Of a stretch of 64,000 bases of DNA, positions 1 through 8,461 are shown in pieces. The stretch spans positions 1 through 64,000 of the forward strand of contig CAUUHV010000002.1 in the NCBI GenBank assembly GCA_963545085.1, written 5' to 3'. The notes beneath the pieces were generated by a model. The model searched no databases and was not told the origin of the DNA. It saw only the letters and a program-made list of their open reading frames with translations. The translations under genes and the position numbers were made by a program. Within the stretch, counting starts at the first letter, position 1; the number at the start of each line of letters is the position of its first letter. This DNA is from Catonella sp963545085 (GTDB taxonomy: Bacteria > Bacillota > Clostridia > Lachnospirales > Lachnospiraceae).

Positions 1-78
1 TTCGTTTGCTTGAATTTTCAAGATTGTCTCACTATTCAATTATCAAGGTTCTTTGCTGTTATTAAAATCAGCTTTTCA
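1..78 (-). promoter_or_regulatory. Probable rRNA operon leader (transcribed leftward off the window)
   Basis: Read on the minus strand, this stretch lies just downstream of a strong promoter and contains AGCAAAGAACCTTGATAATT followed by GAATAGTGAG. This resembles the antitermination (boxA-like) leader or spacer sequences of Firmicutes rRNA operons. No rRNA gene is inside the window, so the rRNA assignment is inference from promoter strength and leader resemblance. Confidence 0.45.
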
Positions 79-107
79 ATTCTATCATGACACTTTATCG
101 CTGTCAA
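79..107 (-). promoter_or_regulatory. Strong sigma-A promoter firing leftward (probable rrn promoter)
   Basis: On the minus strand there is TTGACA (102-107), a 17-base spacer and TAGAAT (79-84), a near-consensus vegetative promoter. It lies immediately downstream of the tRNA-Ser gene and its T-rich tract and points out of the window, so it must serve a gene to the left. Confidence 0.75.
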
Positions 108-109
108 TA

Positions 110-138
110 CTTTTTTAAAAAATATTTTTTTAAAAAAG
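110..138 (-). terminator. AT palindrome after tRNA-Ser
   Basis: A self-complementary A/T tract (C, six T, about seven A, TAT, about six T, six A, G) directly follows the tRNA 3' end. It has no GC in the stem, so it is a weak candidate terminator, but it separates the tRNA from the next promoter. Confidence 0.35.
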
Positions 139-141
139 AAG

Positions 142-229
142 CGGAGAAAGAGGGATTTGAACCCTCGCGCCGCTTACGCGACCTACACCCTTAGCAGGGG
201 CGCCTCTTCAGCCTCTTGAGTATTTCTCC
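142..229 (-). tRNA. tRNA-Ser (anticodon GCU)
   Basis: This is an 88-base cloverleaf read on the minus strand. The acceptor stem pairs GGAGAAA (from 229) with TTTCTCC, and the discriminator is G at 142. The anticodon stem-loop CCCCTGCTAAGGG gives anticodon GCU, which reads AGC/AGU serine codons. The long variable arm (GTAGGTCGCGTAAGCGGCGCG region) is the class II tRNA feature expected for serine, and the T arm has GGTTCAAATCC. The CCA end is not encoded. Confidence 0.95.
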
Positions 230-286
230 AAAGTCTGAACTACGACTCATGTCCAATTATGTCACTCACCAACGAGTGCAAAAAGA

Positions 287-315
287 AGTATATCAAAGTT
301 TTTGTTCTTTGTCAA
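287..315 (-). promoter_or_regulatory. Promoter of tRNA-Ser
   Basis: On the minus strand, TTGACA (310-315), 17 bases and TATACT (287-292) form a strong sigma-A promoter about 58 bases upstream of the tRNA 5' end. Confidence 0.8.
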
Positions 316-445
316 TTATGTTTTGAAATTTTTCTCAATTGTTTATTCATTTCATACAATTTGTGTTTTTATTTATTTTTATTTCTACATATAGTATTTT
401 ATTACAAATTATAGCTAACTGTCTTAGACATCTTATAAACGGATT

Positions 446-745
446 TTACCTGTTACTGCGATTTCTTATCATTAATACTATGAATAAGATTATAATGATT
501 CCTGACATTGAAAATATCAGCTTAACAATTCTAAATATAAAACCTGCTATGCCTGACAGAATTAAAAGAGTCCCTATTATAAGGAAAATCTTTCCTAAGC
601 CTCTTGCCCACTCGTCTGTTACCAATCCTTTTTCTTTTTGCAATTCAAAATCATTTATATATCCGTACTCACCTTTATAATATATTCGGTATCCAAATGC
701 GGCGAATACTATACCTAAAATGATGTTTATTATACTCGCAATCAT
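446..745 (-). CDS. Small membrane protein, tandem paralogue B
   Basis: This 99-residue protein has an N-terminal membrane segment (about residues 2-19), a polar stretch with the signature TDEWARGLGKIF, and two C-terminal hydrophobic segments. The start at 745 was chosen because AGGAGG lies five bases upstream; an in-frame upstream start has no such site. It is clearly paralogous to the gene just upstream (798-1100), sharing W-A-x-GLGK-F and the same topology. The family is unknown; it looks like the small DUF-type membrane proteins common in Clostridia. It is the last gene of the minus-strand dnaN-gyrA run, 52 bases after its paralogue. No function can be assigned. Confidence 0.75.
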   Translation of the reverse strand: MIASIINIILGIVFAAFGYRIYYKGEYGYINDFELQKEKGLVTDEWARGLGKIFLIIGTLLILSGIAGFIFRIVKLIFSMSGIIIILFIVLMIRNRSNR

Positions 746-797
746 AATTCCTCCTATAAAACAGACTGCCGCTTTAACACGGCAGCCTCTCATCTTT

Positions 798-1100
798 TTA
801 AAGTTTTCTGTTATTAAGCACTATCATAAGTAACACTAATGACATTATAAAACTCATTATTGATACTTTAGGTTTAAAAATAAGCTCAAACACTGCTGTC
901 ACATTTACAAGTACGCCGGATATTATAAAAACCTTTCCCAAGCCTTTTGCCCAAGCCTCATTAAGCTGCTCTTTTTCCACTTTATTCTTGAAGTCTTTAT
1001 GTATAAAACTGTATTTTTTCTTGAAATATACCATATATCCCAAATATAGGCTAACGGCTCCCAAAATAATACATATTACATTTATTACCCTACTTATCAT
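798..1100 (-). CDS. Small membrane protein, tandem paralogue A
   Basis: This 100-residue protein has an N-terminal membrane helix (residues 4-24), a charged middle with NEAWAKGLGKVF and two further hydrophobic segments, the same layout as the 446-745 product. Its ATG shares one base with the gyrA stop codon (TAATG), so translation is probably coupled to gyrA, with GAGGAT inside the gyrA end as the likely ribosome site. The function is unknown. Its place behind gyrase may reflect operon tail recruitment rather than a role in topology. Confidence 0.75.
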   Translation of the reverse strand: MISRVINVICIILGAVSLYLGYMVYFKKKYSFIHKDFKNKVEKEQLNEAWAKGLGKVFIISGVLVNVTAVFELIFKPKVSIMSFIMSLVLLMIVLNNRKL

Positions 1101-3622
1101 TATGCTTCATCCTCAGGATTGTCTCTTTCTTCAGGATTGCCTTCAGCTTCGGTATTCTCTTCATCCGTTTCACCCTGATTTTCACTTTCTCTGACCTTGG
1201 CAATCTGGGCTATTACGGCATCCTCATCTATGTTCATGAGTTTTACGCCTGAGGTTATTCTTCCGAGTGTGGATATTCCGTCTACTGCCATTCTTATGAC
1301 TATACCGCCTTTTGTTATAAGCATAATGTCATTATTATCGTTTACCGCCTTTGCTCCTATGACAAAACCCGTCTTTTCAACAATTTTATAGCACTTAACT
1401 CCCTTTCCGCCTCGCCTTTGAGGAGTAAATTCATCAATATCGGTTCTTTTTCCGAAGCCGTTTTCTGAAACTATTAGAAGTCTGTTTCCCTGTGTATTAA
1501 GTTGCATTGCCACTATCTCGTCGGTATCGTCTATTGTCATTCCTATAACGCCCATCGAAGATCTGCCTGTAGCTCTTACGTCTTTTTCATCAAACCTGAT
1601 ACACATTCCGTTTTTGGTAACCAAAAGGATATCCTTTGTGCTGTCCGTAAGCTTTACCTCTATAAGATCGTCGTCATCTTTAAGGTTTATCGCCTGTAAT
1701 CCCGACTTTCTTATATTGGCATATTCGCTTAAAGCCGTTTTTTTCACAATACCTTTTTTTGTTGCCATGAAAAGATATCCGTCTTTTACATCCTTTCTTA
1801 TATTAACTATTGCGGTTACATTTTCCTCAGGTTGAAGCTGCAAAAGATTTACAAGAGCGGTTCCTCTCGCAGTTCGGCTTGCTTCCGGAATTTGATAAAC
1901 CTTAAGTCTGTAAACTCTGCCTTTGTTTGTAAAGAACAGGATGAAATGATGGGTTGTGGTCATTACGAGGTCCTCTATAAAGTCCTCCTCGATTGTCTGC
2001 ATACCCTTGATTCCTTTACCACCCCTGTTCTGATTTTTAAAATTGTCTATTGTCATTCTCTTTATATAGCCCATGTGGGTCATAGCAAGAACGGTATTTT
2101 CATCAGGTATCAGATCGTCGTTTGTTATATCCGAATCGTCATGAACAAGTTTTGTTCTTCTCTCGTCACCGAATTTATCCCTTATAACGGAAATTTCTGT
2201 TTTAACCACATTTAAAAGCTTCTTTATGTCACCTAAAATATCCTTCAACTCGGCAATTCTCTTTGTAAGTCCGTCAAACTCACCCTGAAGTTTTTCTCTT
2301 TCAAGACCTGTAAGAGCTCTTAACCTCATATCGACTATAGCCTGAACCTGAACATCGTCAAGACCGAATCTTTCGGTAAGCCTTGCCTTTGCCTCCGCCG
2401 TACTTTCCGAAGCTCTTATTATATTTATAACTTCATCTATATAATCAAGCGCCGTTAAAAGACCTTTTAGTATATGAGCCCTTTCTTCAGCCTTATTAAG
2501 CTCATATTCAGTTCTTCTTCTTACCACATCTTCCTGATGCTCAAGGTAAAAGCCGAGCATCTGTTTTAAATTCATTATTACCGGCTCATTATTCACAAGC
2601 GCAAGCATTATTACACCGAAAGTAGTCTGCATCTGCGTATGCTTAAACAATTTTTTAAGCATTATATTCGGATTTACATCCCGTCTTAATTCTATACAGA
2701 TACGCATACCGTTTCTGTTTGACTCGTCCCTTAATTCGGTAATTCCGTCAATCTTTTTATTTTTTACAAGGTCGGCTATATATTCTATGAGTCTTGCTTT
2801 ATTTACCGCATAAGGAAGTTCCGTAACAACTATACGGTTTTTTCCGTTTTGCATAGGCTCTATATTGGTAACCGCACGAACCAGTACCTTGCCTCTGCCC
2901 GTTCTGTAAGCATCCTCTATTCCTACTCTGCCTAATATTTCCGCTCCGGTAGGAAAATCCGGTCCCTTTACTATCTCAAGAATTTCTTCAAGCTCCGTAT
3001 CTCTGTCTTCCTCAATTTTATTATCAATAATTTTATTTACAGCATTTATTATTTCGGTAAGATTATGCGGCGGAATATTCGTAGCCATACCTACGGCTAT
3101 TCCCGAAGCCCCGTTTACCAAAAGATTAGGAAATCTTGAAGGAAGCACTGTAGGCTCTTCTTCGGTTTCGTCAAAGTTCGGAATGAAACTTACAGTATCT
3201 TTTTCTATATCGGAAAGCATTTCAACAGAAATCTTACTTAACCTCGCCTCGGTATATCTCATTGCCGCAGCGCCGTCACCGTCCACGGAGCCGAAGTTTC
3301 CGTGTCCGTCAACAAGAGGATATCTTGTAGACCAGCTCTGCGCAAGGTTTACCAAAGCTCCGTAAATGGAAGTATCTCCGTGGGGATGGAATTTACCCAT
3401 GGTATCTCCGACTATACGGGCACATTTTCTGTGAGGCTTATCAGGTGTGTTTGAAAGTTCCCTCATAGCGTAAAGTATTCTTCTCTGCACAGGCTTTAAT
3501 CCGTCTTTTACATCAGGTAATGCCCTTGAAGCAATAACGGACATGGCATAGTCTATATAAGACGTCTCCATCGTCTTTTTTAAGTCCACTTCATCAATTC
3601 TGTCAAAAATGTTCTGATCCAT
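1100..3622 (-). CDS. gyrA: DNA gyrase subunit A
   Basis: GyrA is the DNA breakage-reunion subunit of gyrase (A2B2), which introduces negative supercoils. This 840-residue protein has the active-site tyrosine at about residue 123 in AAMRYTEARL, and the C-terminal beta-propeller carries the GyrA box QRRGGKG, which separates it from ParC. The tail is acidic (E/D/N-rich). The start at 3622 was chosen because AAAGGAAG lies just upstream; an in-frame start 36 bases earlier lacks one. In the quinolone region the sequence is GDTSIYGAL, so the acidic residue usual at E. coli position 87 is Gly. The gene follows gyrB by 63 bases in the same operon and overlaps the next small gene. Confidence 0.98.
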   Translation of the reverse strand: MDQNIFDRIDEVDLKKTMETSYIDYAMSVIASRALPDVKDGLKPVQRRILYAMRELSNTPDKPHRKCARIVGDTMGKFHPHGDTSIYGALVNLAQSWSTRYPLVDGHGNFGSVDGDGAAAMRYTEARLSKISVEMLSDIEKDTVSFIPNFDETEEEPTVLPSRFPNLLVNGASGIAVGMATNIPPHNLTEIINAVNKIIDNKIEEDRDTELEEILEIVKGPDFPTGAEILGRVGIEDAYRTGRGKVLVRAVTNIEPMQNGKNRIVVTELPYAVNKARLIEYIADLVKNKKIDGITELRDESNRNGMRICIELRRDVNPNIMLKKLFKHTQMQTTFGVIMLALVNNEPVIMNLKQMLGFYLEHQEDVVRRRTEYELNKAEERAHILKGLLTALDYIDEVINIIRASESTAEAKARLTERFGLDDVQVQAIVDMRLRALTGLEREKLQGEFDGLTKRIAELKDILGDIKKLLNVVKTEISVIRDKFGDERRTKLVHDDSDITNDDLIPDENTVLAMTHMGYIKRMTIDNFKNQNRGGKGIKGMQTIEEDFIEDLVMTTTHHFILFFTNKGRVYRLKVYQIPEASRTARGTALVNLLQLQPEENVTAIVNIRKDVKDGYLFMATKKGIVKKTALSEYANIRKSGLQAINLKDDDDLIEVKLTDSTKDILLVTKNGMCIRFDEKDVRATGRSSMGVIGMTIDDTDEIVAMQLNTQGNRLLIVSENGFGKRTDIDEFTPQRRGGKGVKCYKIVEKTGFVIGAKAVNDNNDIMLITKGGIVIRMAVDGISTLGRITSGVKLMNIDEDAVIAQIAKVRESENQGETDEENTEAEGNPEERDNPEDEA

Positions 3623-3685
3623 TATCTTCTTCCTTTCTTGAACTTTGTAAATACACAAAGTTCAAGCATTTTAGTTAAATTCGAA

Positions 3686-5596
3686 TTATATATCCAAATT
3701 CCTTACATATTTCGCGTTTCTTTCTATAAACTCACGTCTCGGCTCAACCTTATCACCCATAAGAGTATTGAATGTTAAATCAATTTCCGAAGTATTCTCC
3801 TCATCTATCATAACCTTTAAAAGCACTCTTCTTTCAGGATCCATGGTAGTTTCCCAAAGCTGCTCCGCATCCATCTCGCCAAGACCCTTATAACGCTGAA
3901 CCTTATTGTTTCCGTCTCTACCTATCTCTTTCATAAGATTTTCAAGCTCGTTGTCGTTATATACATACCAGACCTTATTTCCTCTTTCAACCTTATAAAG
4001 AGGAGGCTGCGCCAGATAAACATGACCCTCTCTTATAAGTTCCGGCATAAATCTATAAAGAAAAGTTAACATAAGTGTGTCTATATGAGCGCCGTCAACA
4101 TCGGCATCCGTCATAATTATAATTTTATTGTATCTAAGCTTTGAAATATCAAAATCCTCATGTATACCGGTACCGAAAGCCGTTATCATGGCTTTTATCT
4201 CTTCATTTCCCAAAATCCTGTCAAGTCTTGCCTTTTCCACATTCAGAATTTTTCCTCTGAGCGGCAGAATCGCCTGAGTACCTCTATCTCTCGCATCCTT
4301 CGCAGAACCTCCGGCGGAGTCTCCCTCTACTATATAAATTTCACAGTTTTCAGGATTTTTATCGGAGCAATCCGCAAGCTTACCGGGAAGACTCATATTT
4401 TCAAGAGCGGTTTTTCTTCTTGTAAGATCTCTCGCTTTTCTTGCCGCATCTCTTGCCCTCTGCGCTAAAAGAGCCTTTTCTATTATAATTTTAGCTACCG
4501 CCGGATTTCTCTCAAGGAAAATCATCAATTGTTCTGTAACTATTCCCTCTACGGCTCCTCTTGCCTCGCTGTTACCTAACTTTTGCTTGGTTTGACCTTC
4601 AAACTGAGGTTCAGGTATCTTAATACTTACAATAGCCGTCATGCCCTCTCTTATATCTTCTCCGCTAAGAGCCGGCTCGGACTCTTTTAAAAGCTTCATG
4701 CTTTTGCCGTAATCGTTAAAAGTTTTTGTTATGGCATTTCTGAAACCGGTAAGATGAGTGCCTCCCTCCGGAGTATTTATATTATTTACAAAACTGTAAC
4801 AGCCTTCGTTATAGCCGTCATTATGCTGCAAGGCAACCTCAACGCTTACCGTACCCTTCATACCCTCACAGTAAATAATATCATTATAAAGCACATTATA
4901 ATTTTTATTTAAATACTGTATATATTCCTTTATTCCACCCTCATAATGGAAAACATCGGTCCTTTCATTTTCTTCCCTTTTATCCGTAAGACTGATTTTT
5001 AAGCCTTTTGTAAGGAATGCCATTTCACGAAGTCTTTGCTTTATTACGCCGTAGTCGAAAATCGTTTCATCAAATATTTCTTTATCCGGAAGAAAAGTAA
5101 CCGTAGTACCATGTCTGTCGGAGGTTCCTATTTCGGTAAGCTCCATAGCTACCTTTCCTCTTTCATAACGTTGCTTATACTTTTTGCCGTCCGTATCAAC
5201 TATTACCTCAAGCCATTCGGAAAGAGCATTTACAACTGAGGCTCCCACTCCGTGAAGTCCTCCTGAAACCTTATATCCTCCGCCTCCGAATTTTCCTCCG
5301 GCATGAAGCACGGTAAAAACGACCTGTACCGCGGAAAGTCCGCTTTTTGAATTTATACCTACAGGTATACCTCTGCCGTCATCAATTACCGTTATGGAAT
5401 TATTTTTATTTATAAAAATCTGAATATGTGTACATTCCCCGGCTAAAGCTTCGTCTACGGAATTATCCACTATTTCATACACCAAATGATGCAAGCCCTT
5501 TAAAGAAGTAGAACCTATATACATACCCGGTCTTTTTCTTACCGCTTCAAGTCCTTCAAGAATCTGAATTTGATCGGCTCCGTACTCTGCGCTCAT
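3686..5596 (-). CDS. gyrB: DNA gyrase subunit B
   Basis: GyrB is the ATPase subunit of gyrase. The protein has 636 residues, the normal length for Gram-positive GyrB. In order it shows the GHKL ATPase domain (EIVDNSVDEAL, DDGRGIP, GGLHGVGASVVNALS), the transducer domain, and the TOPRIM domain with YIVEGDSAGGSAK, PLRGKILNVE and the metal-binding DADVDGAHI. The C-terminal end has QRYKGLGEM. The start ATG at 5596 has a modest GAGGT site. It lies between recF and gyrA, the classical origin-proximal arrangement. Confidence 0.98.
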   Translation of the reverse strand: MSAEYGADQIQILEGLEAVRKRPGMYIGSTSLKGLHHLVYEIVDNSVDEALAGECTHIQIFINKNNSITVIDDGRGIPVGINSKSGLSAVQVVFTVLHAGGKFGGGGYKVSGGLHGVGASVVNALSEWLEVIVDTDGKKYKQRYERGKVAMELTEIGTSDRHGTTVTFLPDKEIFDETIFDYGVIKQRLREMAFLTKGLKISLTDKREENERTDVFHYEGGIKEYIQYLNKNYNVLYNDIIYCEGMKGTVSVEVALQHNDGYNEGCYSFVNNINTPEGGTHLTGFRNAITKTFNDYGKSMKLLKESEPALSGEDIREGMTAIVSIKIPEPQFEGQTKQKLGNSEARGAVEGIVTEQLMIFLERNPAVAKIIIEKALLAQRARDAARKARDLTRRKTALENMSLPGKLADCSDKNPENCEIYIVEGDSAGGSAKDARDRGTQAILPLRGKILNVEKARLDRILGNEEIKAMITAFGTGIHEDFDISKLRYNKIIIMTDADVDGAHIDTLMLTFLYRFMPELIREGHVYLAQPPLYKVERGNKVWYVYNDNELENLMKEIGRDGNNKVQRYKGLGEMDAEQLWETTMDPERRVLLKVMIDEENTSEIDLTFNTLMGDKVEPRREFIERNAKYVRNLDI

Positions 5597-5630
5597 TTAT
5601 ATACCTCATTCTTTCAATTTAAATTCCGGT

Positions 5631-6716
5631 TTAATTATATACTTCCGCTCTGCCCGAACTTACTTTATAAATTCTTCCGTTTTCTTTTTTATTTTCTACA
5701 AATTCCTCAAGTCCGGTACAGGTTATTATTGTCTGTATCTCTCCTATATTTTCTATCAGATAGTTTTGCCTGCTTCTATCCAATTCCGAAAGTACGTCAT
5801 CAAGCAAAAATATCGGATTTTCTCCCGTAACCTTTTTAAAAAGCTCTATCTCCGACAATTTCAATGATAAAGCCGTACTCCTCTGCTGCCCCTGTGAACC
5901 GTATTTTCTCACGTCCTTATCGTTTATATAAAATATTATATCATCGCGATGCGGTCCTGTAAGAGTTACTTTTTGATATAAATCACTTTTTCTTGAATTT
6001 TCTATCTTTTTAAAAAATTCATCTTCCGTAGTGTTCGGAAAATATGAAATACTTAATACTTCTTTTCCTCCTGTTAAATTTAAATGAATAGGCTTAATTA
6101 TACGGTTAAGCTCTTCTATAAATTTTCTTCTGCTTTTTATTATTTCCAAACCGTAACCCACAAGCTGCTCATCCCATATATCAAGAGTATCCTTAAGCCT
6201 TTCATTAAAAGTTATCTGCTTTAAAAGATTATTTCTCTGCTCAAGCACCTTCCCGTATTTTGAAAGATTATAAAGATAAATTCTTTCTATCTGCGATAAC
6301 TCCATATCTATAAATCTTCTTCTTTCCGACGGACCGTTCTTTATCATTGATAAATCTTCGGGTGAAAAAAATACAAGCTGTATTATACCGAAAACTTCGG
6401 CAGTTTTTTTAACAGGAATACCGTCTATTGCAAGTCCTTTAGCCTTATTTTTTTTGAGATGTAAATCTATCCTTCTTTCGACCTCATTTTTTACGGCTGT
6501 AAGCCTTACATGAGCTTCATCGGCACCTATTCTTATAAGCTCCTTATCTTTACTTCCCTTATGAGACTTTGTGGTTCCCGCTACGTAAATCGCTTCTAAA
6601 ATATTTGTTTTTCCCTGAGCGTTATCTCCGAAAAAAATATTCAGGTTTTCTTCGAAATTTATATAAGAGCTTTCAAAATTTCTGAAATCACCAAGTTCCA
6701 GAGATTTAATTCTCAT
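5631..6716 (-). CDS. recF: DNA replication and repair protein RecF
   Basis: RecF is an SMC-like ATPase that binds gapped DNA and helps RecOR load RecA. This 361-residue protein has Walker A GDNAQGKTN near the N terminus, the signature region GSQGQQRSTALSLKL and Walker B FLLDDVLSELD. The ATG at 6716 preceded by AAAGG is preferred over a TTG nine bases earlier. The first bases overlap the end of yaaA by 11 bases, so translation is probably coupled. It is followed by gyrB after 34 bases. Confidence 0.96.
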   Translation of the reverse strand: MRIKSLELGDFRNFESSYINFEENLNIFFGDNAQGKTNILEAIYVAGTTKSHKGSKDKELIRIGADEAHVRLTAVKNEVERRIDLHLKKNKAKGLAIDGIPVKKTAEVFGIIQLVFFSPEDLSMIKNGPSERRRFIDMELSQIERIYLYNLSKYGKVLEQRNNLLKQITFNERLKDTLDIWDEQLVGYGLEIIKSRRKFIEELNRIIKPIHLNLTGGKEVLSISYFPNTTEDEFFKKIENSRKSDLYQKVTLTGPHRDDIIFYINDKDVRKYGSQGQQRSTALSLKLSEIELFKKVTGENPIFLLDDVLSELDRSRQNYLIENIGEIQTIITCTGLEEFVENKKENGRIYKVSSGRAEVYN

Positions 6717-6924
6717 TTTTTTCAACCTTTATTTCATTATCACCATAAATAACTATGTCTCCGGGAACTACTTTTCTTCCACGTCTTGTGTCTGTTTCTC
6801 CATTTACCGAAACAAGGCTGTTTTGTATAGCATATTTTGCTTCCACTCCGTTATCCGCAAGACCCGCGAGCTTTATTAACTGCCCCAATTTTATGAAATC
6901 GTCCCTGATTTTAATTATTCTCAT
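6706..6924 (-). CDS. yaaA: S4-domain RNA-binding protein YaaA
   Basis: This 72-residue S4-domain protein is of the YaaA/YlxR-neighbourhood type always found between dnaN and recF in Firmicutes. The S4 fold is visible as IKLGQLIKLAGLADNG, SLVSVNGETDTRRGRKV and PGDIV. These proteins bind structured RNA and YaaA has been linked to ribosome assembly; here that is known of the family, not seen. The ATG at 6924 was chosen because GGAGG lies six bases upstream, inside the four-codon extension offered by an earlier ATG at 6936. Confidence 0.9.
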   Translation of the reverse strand: MRIIKIRDDFIKLGQLIKLAGLADNGVEAKYAIQNSLVSVNGETDTRRGRKVVPGDIVIYGDNEIKVEKNEN

Positions 6925-6936
6925 CTTTGCCTCCAT

Positions 6937-8049
6937 TTAAACATCCGCCGGAGAAAAATTAACCGGTAAAATTATATAAAGATAACTTTCCTCTTTATTT
7001 TTGATAAAACAAGGCGCTTTAGGATTAAAAAGATAAATGTCTATATTTTCATCATCAATTACCTTTATTGCATCCATAAGAAGGTAAGGGTTAAAGCCTA
7101 TCATTATATCTTTACCCTCCTTATTTAGTTCTATATCGGTATTCATATTTCCCAAAGAGGTATTTACTCTCATGTTCATATTTCCATCCGTTATATTAAA
7201 AATAACGGGCTTTTTTTCGCTCTCCGTTATAAGAGGCGAAGTGGAATCTATACTTTCAAGGAGACTTCTTCTGTTTATATTTATTTTTGTTTCATAATCC
7301 TCTGAAAACATCTGATCTATATTATAAAATTCTCCATCAATAAGTCTTGAATTTACTACAGTATCATTAAATTCAAAAATTATATGCTTTTTTGAAAAAT
7401 ATATTATAGCCTCATCAGACATTTCTCCTGATAAAATTTTACTTATCTCACTTAAGGTTTTTCCCGGAATTACTGCCTTCATATTACCGTAATCTTCCTG
7501 TAATTCAAGTCTTCTTATAGATATTCTGTGTCCGTCAAGAGCAACTATTCTTAACTTATTTCCTGTAATCTCAAGCAGCTCTCCCGTCATTATCTTTGTG
7601 TTCTCATTATTTGAAATAGAAAAAATAGTCTGCCTTATGATTTCTTTAAGAGTAAACTGAGATATTTTTATATATTTATCTTTTTCTATAGAAGGAATAA
7701 GAGGAAACTCCTCTGTTGACTGTCCCGCTATCTTAAATTCAGCTTTTCCGCATTTTATAACGGTTCTGTAATTGTTGTCCGTTTTAATATTTATTTCGCT
7801 GTTTGGAAGCTTTTTTACAATATCTGAAAAAATTCTTGAATTTAAAGCTATGCTTCCCGGTTCTTTTACCTCTCCTTTTACAGCAGTCTCTATTCCTAAT
7901 TCCATATCATTGGCTATGAGCTTTATTTCATTTCCTGAAGCTTTGATTATTACACATTCAAGTATAGGCATTGTAGTTCTTGTAGGAACCGCTTTTGAAA
8001 CTATATTGATACTTTTTACAAGATCCGACTGGTTGATAGTTAAAATCAT
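6937..8049 (-). CDS. dnaN: DNA polymerase III sliding clamp (beta subunit)
   Basis: DnaN is the ring-shaped processivity factor of DNA polymerase III. The protein has 370 residues with three clamp domains; recognisable pieces are the N-terminal MILTINQSDLVKSINIVSKAV, the LDGHRIS motif in domain 2 and the C terminus LPVNF. The start has a good site, AAGGAGATAACATG. The gene is separated from dnaA by a 412-base spacer that appears to be part of the origin and is followed without a gap by yaaA. Confidence 0.97.
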   Translation of the reverse strand: MILTINQSDLVKSINIVSKAVPTRTTMPILECVIIKASGNEIKLIANDMELGIETAVKGEVKEPGSIALNSRIFSDIVKKLPNSEINIKTDNNYRTVIKCGKAEFKIAGQSTEEFPLIPSIEKDKYIKISQFTLKEIIRQTIFSISNNENTKIMTGELLEITGNKLRIVALDGHRISIRRLELQEDYGNMKAVIPGKTLSEISKILSGEMSDEAIIYFSKKHIIFEFNDTVVNSRLIDGEFYNIDQMFSEDYETKININRRSLLESIDSTSPLITESEKKPVIFNITDGNMNMRVNTSLGNMNTDIELNKEGKDIMIGFNPYLLMDAIKVIDDENIDIYLFNPKAPCFIKNKEESYLYIILPVNFSPADV

Positions 8050-8461
8050 GTTATCTCCTTTAACAAAACTATATAAATAAAATATAATTATTAGTAGTAG
8101 CAGTAGACAGTGTTTATTTGTTTATAAAGCATTAAAACGGCTTAAATAGAGTATTTACATCCGATTATAACATTGTTGAATAAAAAATAACCGTTTTAAA
8201 ACATAAACAGTCAGCTAAAATTTTGCCAACTGTAAAATAAGATGATATAAACACAAAACTAACAAAATATACGGAATTATCCACTCTATAAATCACAAGC
8301 ATCTTATATTTAATTTCTCAAGTTTCCGTATTTTTAATAAATACAGCTTAACTATATTATTTATAAGCTGTGTCACATAAACAAAAATAATTTACAGTAT
8401 TTTAGCCGATAGAGCCATATTTAAATAAAAAAACGCGGAAACTTAAGTAATTTGATTTATA
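8050..8461. other. dnaA-dnaN spacer: probable second half of oriC (DnaA-trios, AT-rich tract)
   Basis: There is no gene in this 412-base spacer. On the plus strand 8093-8107 reads TAG TAG TAG CAG TAG, and towards dnaN comes an AT-rich tract (8062-8092) ending just before the dnaN ribosome site. This is the arrangement known from the Bacillus incC unwinding element (DnaA box side, DnaA-trios, AT-rich region, dnaN). A near-consensus DnaA box TTATCCACT lies at about 8278-8286. Inverted repeats are TTAAAACGG (8132-8140) with CCGTTTTAA (8191-8199), and AAGTTTCCG near 8320 with CGGAAACTT near 8437. ACAGCTTA...TAAGCTGT forms a hairpin near 8345-8373. Confidence 0.65.

Noticed and set aside
1832..2215. 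Open frame antisense to gyrA
   Set aside because: It lies wholly within gyrA on the opposite strand, has no ribosome site and codes no recognisable domain.
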